NCBI RefSeq assembly: GCF_900070205.1
Contig: NZ_FAOO01000003.1
Coordinates: 1 to 41,142 of the forward strand
Source: Candidatus Thermokryptus mobilis
GTDB taxonomy: Bacteria; Bacteroidota; Ignavibacteria; Kryptoniales; Kryptoniaceae
Reading direction: 5' to 3'
Length of the DNA: 41,142 bases
The notes beneath the pieces are model-generated. The model had not been told where the DNA came from, ran no database searches, and worked only from the letters and a program-made list of their open reading frames with translations. A program made the position numbers and the translations under genes. This document shows, piece by piece, positions 35,149 through 41,142 of this stretch; position 1 is the stretch's first letter, and each line of letters begins with the position of its first letter.

Positions 35149-35714
35149 TGACTTTCCCTGTAAATTTTCACAAGCTCAAAGACAGCGATTCCATAAGCAA
35201 CTGCGACATTTAAGGAGTGTTTTATTCCAAATTGAGGGATTTCAATTGAAAGGTCACACATTGAAAGCACTTCTTCAGTAATCCCCGTTATCTCATTCCC
35301 AACGATGAGGCACAGCGGGAAATCCTCAGGTTTTATCTCATAATATGGTATGCTTTCATCTGTTATTTCAAGGGCAACTATCTTAACATTTTCCAATTTT
35401 AGAAGTTTTATCGGATCAATTGGGTTTTTATGATATTCCCAAGGGACACTTTCAATTGCTCCAAGTGCTGTTTTTTCAATGTCTTTCCGCGGAGGGTGTG
35501 GGGTATACCCAGTCAGGAAAAGTTTTTTTATAAGTGCAGCATCGCTTGTTCTGAAGATTGAGCCAACATTGTAAACGCTTCTCACATTATCAAGCAAAAC
35601 ATAAATTGGGTGTCTTTCAATTTTTTTCAATTCTTCAAGTTTATGTCTTTTCTTTTCAATCTCAAAAGCTGTCAACTTGCGCATGTGAGGACTTGGGAAT
35701 TTTAATTTCTTCAA
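35130..35714 (-). CDS. SpoU/TrmH-family RNA 2'-O-methyltransferase
   Basis: A 194-residue SPOUT enzyme that methylates ribose 2'-OH in tRNA or rRNA. The three SpoU motifs are present: NVRSVYNVGSIFRTSDA (motif 1), LIVGNEITGITEEVL (motif 2) and IPQFGIKHSLNVAVAYGIAV (motif 3). It has the short TrmH/SPOUT core without an added RNA-binding domain and a lysine-rich N terminus. The RNA target cannot be told. The gene converges on and overlaps the AlbA_2 gene; the hairpin at 35731-35756 lies just upstream of its start codon on the same strand. Confidence 0.9.
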   Translation of the reverse strand: MKKLKFPSPHMRKLTAFEIEKKRHKLEELKKIERHPIYVLLDNVRSVYNVGSIFRTSDAALIKKLFLTGYTPHPPRKDIEKTALGAIESVPWEYHKNPIDPIKLLKLENVKIVALEITDESIPYYEIKPEDFPLCLIVGNEITGITEEVLSMCDLSIEIPQFGIKHSLNVAVAYGIAVFELVKIYRESHQTSVK

Positions 35715-35730
35715 ATTTTGTTAAAGTAAA

Positions 35731-35756
35731 TAAAAAACATTTCCGAAAAAGGAAAT
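35731..35756 (-). terminator. Intrinsic terminator on the minus strand
   Basis: Read on the minus strand, ATTTCC and GGAAAT (35739-35756) form a 6-bp stem with a 6-nt loop, followed by G and six T residues (35732-35737). It would end transcripts coming from the 36001-40937 operon before the methyltransferase gene. Confidence 0.5.
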
Positions 35757-35779
35757 AGAAAACAAAAAGCAAATTTAAG

Positions 35780-36004
35780 ATGGTTTTCATCGGCGAAACA
35801 GTGAATAATCGGCTTGTGATTTTTGGGAACGAGAAAGAAAAATACTTTTATATAGAATTCACCGGGAATCTTGAATCCCCAAAGATTGAGAAGTATAACC
35901 TTAACAAAGAAGTTTTGCTTGCTCTTCTTGAGAGAAACCTTGACAAATACAGTCAAAAGGGATTGAACATCGTTTTTGAAAAAATGGATGAGTCGTCAGA
36001 TTAA
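35780..36004 (+). CDS. Small hypothetical protein
   Basis: A 74-residue reading frame of coding-like composition (rich in E, K, N; alternating beta then helix: RLVIFGNEKEKYFYIEFTG, then LNKEVLLALLERNLDKYSQKG). I do not recognise a family. It is the only plausible gene in the interval 35715-36000, and its TAA shares the palindrome TTAA (36001-36004) with the stop of the opposing thioredoxin gene, as is common for real convergent genes. No clear promoter or ribosome site is seen before its ATG. It may instead be part of the 3' region of the minus-strand transcript. Confidence 0.5.
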   Translation: MVFIGETVNNRLVIFGNEKEKYFYIEFTGNLESPKIEKYNLNKEVLLALLERNLDKYSQKGLNIVFEKMDESSD

Positions 36005-36504
36005 TTTTTGGGCAACCCTCCGGTCCTTTCAAGGTAATCGTCAAAAGACATTTTCATATAGTAATCGTCTCCGATAAATGTCAATATTTTCATAAAGACA
36101 TCAGCAGGGAAATAACCTGGCACGGCTGTTATCGGTTGCATATCCTCACGAATGAAAATAGTCGTTGGGAAACCTTCAACTCCGAAGATATATGCAAGTT
36201 CGGTCTCGCTATACTCGCGACCCTCAAAAATATGTTTCCTTTCGGATTCAGCGTTGAGTTTTACAAGGATGAATTTAGAAGCAAGATAATTTTTAACCGT
36301 TGAATTTGAATAAACCTCCTTATCCATCTTTTTACACCATTGACACCAATCGGTATATACATCTATCAGAACCTTTTTGTTTTCAGATTTAGCTATTTTC
36401 AGACCTTCGGAGAAGGAATACCATTTCAATTCTTTACTCTCTTGAATACTCAATGTCAATCTTGTGAAAAGCGATGCAATGACCAAGATGCTTAAAATTC
36501 GCAT
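36001..36504 (-). CDS. Exported thioredoxin-like protein (CQWC)
   Basis: A 167-residue periplasmic or membrane-tethered thioredoxin-fold protein of the Thioredoxin_7/DsbD-C type. The signal sequence covers about residues 1-19. The redox centre is YTDWCQWCKKMDKEVYS (C54, C57), and the cis-Pro is in VEGFPTTIFI. A WYSF(S)EGLKIAKSENKKVLIDV lead-in is typical of this family. It probably reduces or isomerises disulfides outside the cytoplasm. It follows the Eis-like gene by 31 nt, behind an AAAGGAAA site, and is last in its operon. Confidence 0.88.
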   Translation of the reverse strand: MRILSILVIASLFTRLTLSIQESKELKWYSFSEGLKIAKSENKKVLIDVYTDWCQWCKKMDKEVYSNSTVKNYLASKFILVKLNAESERKHIFEGREYSETELAYIFGVEGFPTTIFIREDMQPITAVPGYFPADVFMKILTFIGDDYYMKMSFDDYLERTGGLPKN

Positions 36505-36535
36505 TTTAGTTTCCTTTTAAGTTTTAAGAAATCTT

Positions 36536-37765
36536 TCAAAATATATCAAAATGGAAGATAAAAGGCAAGGTATCGGAGAAAACAGCATCAAGAAATTTTA
36601 GAGCGTTCTGATCACCTTCTATTTTCCCACTGTTATAAAGAGAGCTTGGTTTTGCGAAAGATGAAAGAACTTGGGCAAATGTTTTTATGTCCATTCTAAT
36701 CATTGCAGATTGTGTGTTTAATTTTTGTATTGAAACAATTTTATTTTGAACGGAGATTTTAAATGTGATGTTGTTTTCCGGGAGGATTTCGTCTTTTATT
36801 GATATTGTCGTTTCGCCATCGGGGGCATGAGCGAATGTTAAGAGTTTCAATGCTTCTTCAAGATTTATGATTCTCATCATAAATGTTGAACAAATTGAGG
36901 CGACGGATTTATACTCAAAGAATGGCCTTTTGAAATCTATCTCTCGTGGTTCAATCAAAACGTTAAATAATGGTTCATCTGGCGGGGCTAGATATTTGAT
37001 TTTGACGACTTGTTCTGCAAGAGATGCAAGGAAGCCCCATAAACCGCGATAAGCTTCAGGGGTTAGAGCAATAAGTTCTTTTATCTCTACCTCAACTTGA
37101 TTTTTCTCGTTTTTCTTCATCTCAAAACACAGGTAACCTTTTACTTCGCCATCATCATAAACATAGGGATTAGGGAAGTTCGGGAAAATGACGCGAGTCC
37201 AAAAAGCATCGTTTCTGTGAAGAGCAAAGTTTATTGATTTTATTCTTTCGGCGTAAACCTTTTTAATTTTCTCCCTCTCCGAAGTTTTCATTCGCCTTAC
37301 ATTTATTCTCTCGTCATACATTATTATGTTTGATGGTTCAATTTCATAAAGCAATGTCATACCGATATATTCCCAGCCATATTTTCTGTAGAACCTGTGT
37401 TGAAATGGATACAAAATTGAAAAAGGATAGTTCGCCGTAAACATTCTTTTTATGGCGTCTTTTAACATCATATCCGCAATTCCCCTTCTTCTATATTCCG
37501 GGAGAACTGCCACAGCGGATATCCCGCCCGCATCAACGATTTTCCCCTTAAATGATATTTTCAATGGCATTATCTTCGTACAGGCAATTATTTCATTGCT
37601 GTCTTCAACGACGATTATATCTTTGTAGTTATATCTTGGGTTATCAATTATATTTTCTCTTAAACCGTGATAGTCATTTATTAGAAATGAGGTTGAGATT
37701 ATGTGGGCGATATCGTCAATGTCAACCGACCTTGCCTGCCGAATTCTCATGTTTTGCATTTTCAC
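36536..37765 (-). CDS. Eis-like GNAT N-acetyltransferase
   Basis: A 409-residue protein with the three-part Eis architecture: an N-terminal GNAT domain (about 1-140, with ISAVAVLPEYRRRGIADMML as the acetyl-CoA-binding RRxG motif), a second GNAT-like domain (about 150-290) and a C-terminal SCP2-like domain (about 300-409). SILYPFQHRFYRKYGWEYIG is the family's substrate-pocket segment. The chain ends in FHFDIF, leaving the C-terminal carboxylate that serves as catalytic base in Eis. Eis enzymes acetylate amines such as aminoglycosides; the physiological substrate here is unknown. The start is GTG at 37765 or ATG at 37759, overlapping the glycosyltransferase gene by about 40 nt. Confidence 0.85.
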   Translation of the reverse strand: MKMQNMRIRQARSVDIDDIAHIISTSFLINDYHGLRENIIDNPRYNYKDIIVVEDSNEIIACTKIMPLKISFKGKIVDAGGISAVAVLPEYRRRGIADMMLKDAIKRMFTANYPFSILYPFQHRFYRKYGWEYIGMTLLYEIEPSNIIMYDERINVRRMKTSEREKIKKVYAERIKSINFALHRNDAFWTRVIFPNFPNPYVYDDGEVKGYLCFEMKKNEKNQVEVEIKELIALTPEAYRGLWGFLASLAEQVVKIKYLAPPDEPLFNVLIEPREIDFKRPFFEYKSVASICSTFMMRIINLEEALKLLTFAHAPDGETTISIKDEILPENNITFKISVQNKIVSIQKLNTQSAMIRMDIKTFAQVLSSFAKPSSLYNSGKIEGDQNALKFLDAVFSDTLPFIFHFDIF

Positions 37766-38792
37766 TCATTTTATTGCGTAGAATTTTTAACAAAGCATCT
37801 AAAACATCTTGGACTTCTATTCCACCTTCAAAGTCGCATATATGTGGGTCACCAGGACATCTTGTTTTGCAGTAATTTTCAGGTGGCAAGATTATCTCGC
37901 TTTCATTTCCTATCGGACCCCAAAGCTTTGGAGAACAAGCTGGAAGCGGGCAAAACATAGCGACAACTGGAACTTTAAGTGCCGAAGCAATGTGCATGCT
38001 CCCAGTGCTTGGTGTTATGAGGACATCAAACCTTGATATGTAAAGTATTAAATCCCTCAATGAATTGTTCTGTAAAATGTAAATTTTTTCCGAAACCAAG
38101 TTTTTGAATTTATTTAAAACCATGGGGTCGTTAAAGGAATTAATGTAAATTTTCGCCTCGGGAAATCTGTAAATTATTTTTTCCGTCAGCTCAACATATT
38201 TGTCAACTTCCCAATTCGGCGCGGATTTTCCACTTACTGGATTAATTCCGATAATAATTTCCCCCTCGTCTTTCGGGACAAAAAATTTTGCTTTTTCCCT
38301 CTCCTCGTCCGTTAGAAAGATCTCAGGTTCAAGGTTATCAGTTTTCACCCCAATTTTGCGTCCAAGGTCAAGTGAATAGTCAGCTTCATGTCTGAGTGGG
38401 ATGTATTTGTTTCTGCTGACATGTTTCATCAATGTTATAACTCCGTAAAATCTTACCCCAACATTTATTCTCGTTTTAATCCCAGCGAAGAATGTCATCC
38501 AAGCGTGTCTTTGTGTTGGGAGCAGGTGGAGGGCGATATTGAATTTATACTTTCTCAAGTTAAAAACTTGTCTCCAAAACCCGCGCCATCCTTTGTCTTT
38601 TCCTTCGTAATCATCAATTATGATTTCGTCTATATTCGGGTTATTGATTAAAACATCTTTTGTATATGGTCTAACCATTACAGCGATGAATGCATCGGGG
38701 AAAGTTTTTCTAAGTTCACGCAGCAAAGGCGTTGCTAAGACCACATCACCAATTCTATCTGGACGGATGACGAGAATTCGTTTCTGTTTCAT
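37722..38792 (-). CDS. GT9 glycosyltransferase (LPS heptosyltransferase-like)
   Basis: A 356-residue family 9 glycosyltransferase, related to ADP-heptose:LPS heptosyltransferases that build the LPS inner core. Marks are ILVIRPDRIGDVVLATPLLRELR at the N terminus, GINPVSGKSAPNWEVDKYVELTEK in the middle and LITPSTGSMHIASALKVPVVAMF at the nucleotide-sugar site. A C-terminal cluster CKTRCPGDPHICDFEG resembles the Cys-rich end of some GT9 proteins. The sugar and acceptor are not known. It overlaps the DUF72 gene by 4 nt and the Eis-like gene by about 44 nt. Confidence 0.88.
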   Translation of the reverse strand: MKQKRILVIRPDRIGDVVLATPLLRELRKTFPDAFIAVMVRPYTKDVLINNPNIDEIIIDDYEGKDKGWRGFWRQVFNLRKYKFNIALHLLPTQRHAWMTFFAGIKTRINVGVRFYGVITLMKHVSRNKYIPLRHEADYSLDLGRKIGVKTDNLEPEIFLTDEEREKAKFFVPKDEGEIIIGINPVSGKSAPNWEVDKYVELTEKIIYRFPEAKIYINSFNDPMVLNKFKNLVSEKIYILQNNSLRDLILYISRFDVLITPSTGSMHIASALKVPVVAMFCPLPACSPKLWGPIGNESEIILPPENYCKTRCPGDPHICDFEGGIEVQDVLDALLKILRNKMSENAKHENSAGKVG

Positions 38793-39571
38793 TTTATTCC
38801 TTCCTCTTCAAGGATTTTTTGTAACATTTGAGCATTTTTAGGAGCACTACCGCGATGACAATTGTTGAAAAAAATGTATAATGCCTCAACTTTCTCGTTT
38901 AAATCCTTGATCCTTGGAATCCATTCCCTTAATTCGCTTTCAGTGTAAAGATAATCATATCTTTCACTAACTCCTCCCTCCCACCAGCTTTTTTCGTTGC
39001 GACCGTGAAATCTTATATAACCGATTTTTTTACTCGTTGCTATACTTTGAGGTGGTATCAAACCTTTAAGACGTGGTTCATCAACACAAACATAAGGGAT
39101 ATCGTTTTGGGCTAAAAATTGATAAACTGAATTTTTAACCCAACTTATGTGCCTAAACTCCACGATCAATGGAATTTCCCCAGCGAATTTTTTCGTCTCA
39201 AGTATATATTCCCTGTTTTCTGGGGTATCTTTAAATGAGTATGGGAATTGGGCGAGGAAACCTTTTAATTTCCCCGATCTGATAAGTGGTTCGGTGGATT
39301 TCAAAAGTGATTCCATTGCTTCACGGTTTCCTTCACGCTCGTGGGTTGTTTGTTTATGAACCTTGACGATGAAATGAAAGTCAGGCGGTGTTTTCTTGTC
39401 AAGATGATAAAATACGCTTGCGCTTGGGATTCTATAATAAGTTGAGTTTATTTCAACAGCATTGAAAAATCTTTTATAGTAATCAAGCATCCGACCGTCT
39501 TCAATATCCTCTGGGTAAAATGTCCCACGCCAATCCTGAAAGCTATATCCGGAAGTTCCGATTAAAATCAT
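38789..39571 (-). CDS. DUF72 family protein
   Basis: A 260-residue protein of the DUF72 family (TIM-barrel-like, UPF0759/YecE). Characteristic stretches are ILIGTSGYSFQDWRGTFYPE, the block YYKRFFNAVEINSTYYRIP, FHFIVKVHKQTTHE and GYIRFHGRN followed by YTESELREW, with YIFFNNCHRGSAPKNAQ at the end. The length is normal. The biochemical activity of the family is not established. It starts 13 nt after the oxidoreductase gene and overlaps the GT9 gene by 4 nt (ATGA-type), so it belongs to the same operon. Confidence 0.92.
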   Translation of the reverse strand: MILIGTSGYSFQDWRGTFYPEDIEDGRMLDYYKRFFNAVEINSTYYRIPSASVFYHLDKKTPPDFHFIVKVHKQTTHEREGNREAMESLLKSTEPLIRSGKLKGFLAQFPYSFKDTPENREYILETKKFAGEIPLIVEFRHISWVKNSVYQFLAQNDIPYVCVDEPRLKGLIPPQSIATSKKIGYIRFHGRNEKSWWEGGVSERYDYLYTESELREWIPRIKDLNEKVEALYIFFNNCHRGSAPKNAQMLQKILEEEGIK

Positions 39572-39584
39572 GTCATTTGAAATT

Positions 39585-40937
39585 TTATTTCACGGAAATA
39601 TCTTCGTGCGCTAGGTTTGCTCCAGCTTCAATCGCTTTGAGATTTATCTCCGCTATCACTTTCTTTTGTGTTAAAGTCACAGCTTTTTTCAGCGCTTCAA
39701 TCGGGAATAAATCAGTTCGTGCAAGAAATGTCGCAATAGATAGTATCGTAATTGAAAACCTGTCAATGGTATTTGCGGTTTTTCTAAACGGATACACCTC
39801 AATTTTTGCCTTTGTCTCTGGGAGCAAGTTTATGAGATTCTCATCAACCATAATGGTTGAATTTTCATCCATATTTTGGATTAATCTTTTTACCTTACCT
39901 ATACCTTCGGGAGCGATTGCTATGATATAGTTGGGTTTGTCAATCCCAGTATAAAAAATTTCCTTTCGGTCAAGTATAATTTCTGAGACAGAATGACCGG
40001 TCATAATCGTTATGGGATAATCATCTTTTTGTGTCGCATATAGCCCTGATAAAATTGCAGATGAGCCGAAAACGGTGGCGCTTGATTTTACTTTTTGACC
40101 AGCTGCTCCAGCAATTACTATTCCTGTTTTTTGAGTTAAATTGTTTGTAAATTCAGGTTCAAGGGAAAATTGCTTTGATTCCTTTATCGGTTGATTGGAA
40201 TAAGTTTCTTTATATGCTTCAATATACTCTTTTCTTTCAAGTTTATGAACGATGCCCGTTTTAAAGCCGTAAGTTTCTAAAAGTTTCATCATTTTTTCTT
40301 TGTTGAGGTCATTCCTCGGAACATAGTATGCGGTGCAATATTCCCAAACATCAACGACAGCAAAACCTTTGAAAGCGATTGCTTCGGCTATCACATCAGA
40401 AAGATTTTTATCAAAGACGGTCATCCTTGCTGCAAAACCACCGTTTACTGCCTGGACTAATGAACAGGCATCAAGCGGATATTCTATGTTTCCAAGGTAT
40501 GTCGTTGCTGTTTTACCACCAAATGGTGTTGTTACTGAATGTTCTCCTCCGGTCATTCCGAAGTTGAAATTGTTAAAGATTATGACGGTTATATCAATGT
40601 TCCTCCTTGCTGCGTTTATGAAATGCGTTCCACCGATCCCAAGTCCACCATCTCCTATAAGAACTATTACGGTTAACTCCGGATTCGCCATTTTTAAACC
40701 ACAGGCATAGGTTATTGACCTGCCGTGAAGACCATGAAAGGCATTTACATTGAAGTATTGATCCGACAAACCGACGCAGCCTATATCAGTGACTAAAACT
40801 GTTTTTCTTGGGTCAAGGTTAAGCTTCGCCATTGCTTTGTCAAGTTGTGGCAAAATTTGTGAGTGCCCACAACCAGGGCAAAACGGAAGTTCAACTTCTT
40901 TCATATAAACAGCATTTTTTATAATAGCCATTTTCAA
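39585..40937 (-). CDS. 2-oxoacid:ferredoxin oxidoreductase, fused beta and gamma subunits
   Basis: A 450-residue fusion. Residues about 15-245 are the TPP-binding beta subunit (KorB/PorB type): PFCPGCGHSQILP, VTDIGCVGLSD, LIGDGGLGIGGTHFINAARR and NNFNFGMTGGEHS. Residues about 265-445 are the gamma subunit: GIVIAGAAGQKVKSSATVFG, then TIMTGHSVSEIILD and YIIAIAPEGIGKVKRLI. The complex oxidises a 2-oxoacid to acyl-CoA and passes electrons to ferredoxin. The alpha subunit that completes the active site is not adjacent: a coiled-coil protein gene lies upstream and DUF72 downstream. The substrate (2-oxoglutarate, pyruvate, aromatic or branched-chain) cannot be told. Confidence 0.9.
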   Translation of the reverse strand: MKMAIIKNAVYMKEVELPFCPGCGHSQILPQLDKAMAKLNLDPRKTVLVTDIGCVGLSDQYFNVNAFHGLHGRSITYACGLKMANPELTVIVLIGDGGLGIGGTHFINAARRNIDITVIIFNNFNFGMTGGEHSVTTPFGGKTATTYLGNIEYPLDACSLVQAVNGGFAARMTVFDKNLSDVIAEAIAFKGFAVVDVWEYCTAYYVPRNDLNKEKMMKLLETYGFKTGIVHKLERKEYIEAYKETYSNQPIKESKQFSLEPEFTNNLTQKTGIVIAGAAGQKVKSSATVFGSSAILSGLYATQKDDYPITIMTGHSVSEIILDRKEIFYTGIDKPNYIIAIAPEGIGKVKRLIQNMDENSTIMVDENLINLLPETKAKIEVYPFRKTANTIDRFSITILSIATFLARTDLFPIEALKKAVTLTQKKVIAEINLKAIEAGANLAHEDISVK

Positions 40938-40955
40938 ATGATGTGTTTTTTGTTT

Positions 40956-41142
40956 TTACTTTGTTGCAAAAGTTAAAATTGCCCAAATCGCCGTTATCAT
41001 CAAAGTTGAAAAAGCAACGAATAAACCGATCATCCACTTTATAAGGCTTACTCTCACTGAATCCATCCTTTCAATCATCTCTGTCCTGACGCTTTCAATT
41101 CTTCCCATCGTCTCAGTTTTACTGCCCTCAATCCTTTCAATC
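40956..41142 (-). CDS. Coiled-coil membrane protein, truncated by the window edge
   Basis: The last 61 codons of a minus-strand gene, whose beginning lies beyond the window. A repeating Ile/Glu/Arg pattern (SKTETMGRIESVRTEMIERM) forms a heptad-like helix, followed by a single C-terminal membrane helix (WMIGLFVAFSTLMITAIWAI) and the end LTFATK. This is the layout of small coiled-coil membrane proteins related to the DUF1640/CCDC90 group. The stop codon is at 40956-40958, 18 nt before the oxidoreductase start. The family assignment is tentative. Confidence 0.65.
   Translation of the reverse strand, partial: IERIEGSKTETMGRIESVRTEMIERMDSVRVSLIKWMIGLFVAFSTLMITAIWAILTFATK

Noticed and set aside
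35711-35956. An 81-codon minus-strand frame opposite the small gene at 35780-36004
   Set aside because: It is dominated by Phe and Lys from AT-rich sequence and would run through the predicted terminator; the plus-strand frame looks more like a protein.
1-41142. tRNA, rRNA, CRISPR arrays, insertion sequences or prophage genes
   Set aside because: The gaps between genes are short and none shows a cloverleaf, regularly spaced repeats, or transposase or integrase remnants.

Overview
The window looks like a chromosomal piece of an AT-rich, probably thermophilic member of the Bacteroidota/Chlorobi (FCB) group, close to Ignavibacteria or Kryptonia. The grounds are type IX secretion system (T9SS) genes (PorU-like and PorV-like proteins), T9SS C-terminal sorting domains, a Bacteroidetes/Chlorobi-type histone H1-like protein, a DUF5683 protein, Omp85-type outer-membrane proteins and dense, often overlapping operons. 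The lineage is inferred from protein content; no rRNA gene is present. I see no tRNA, rRNA, CRISPR array, transposase or phage gene.

Layout. 1-311 is non-coding and holds four related GC-rich palindromes. 312-8927 is on the minus strand: a secreted amidase with its own promoter, and a compact five-gene operon (glycine-zipper protein, uvrB, lipoprotein, purC, KefB-type antiporter). A tightly packed divergent promoter region at 8952-9013 separates this from a plus-strand block (single-POTRA Omp85 protein, deoxyhypusine-synthase-like protein, histone H1-like protein) that ends at a hairpin terminator. 11831-17878 is one minus-strand operon (thioredoxin-like protein, phosphofructokinase with PPi-type signature residues, B12-binding radical SAM protein, methyltransferase, FG-GAP propeller protein, metallophosphoesterase).

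From 18098 to 31075 runs the most distinctive part, a plus-strand T9SS cluster: PorU-like C25 protein, PorV-like barrel, an M6-like protein whose zinc motif is lost, a gluzincin/PD40/Omp85 fusion, DUF5683 and an alkaline-phosphatase-superfamily enzyme. The amidase at 312-2867 carries a C-terminal sorting signal and would be a cargo of this system. The PorU-like gene begins inside a 138-nt imperfect inverted repeat followed by a T-rich run, which is unexplained. A housekeeping operon follows (rel, ruvX, mtgA, AlbA_2 protein), then a convergent RNA methyltransferase, a small hypothetical gene, and a minus-strand operon (fused 2-oxoacid:ferredoxin oxidoreductase beta-gamma, DUF72, GT9 glycosyltransferase, Eis-like acetyltransferase, thioredoxin). 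A truncated coiled-coil membrane protein lies at the right edge.

Five promoter-like sites share a TTGACT or TTGATT -35 box with a 17-18 bp spacer, which suggests a sigma-70-like consensus. All functional calls come from reading motifs by eye; no search was run.
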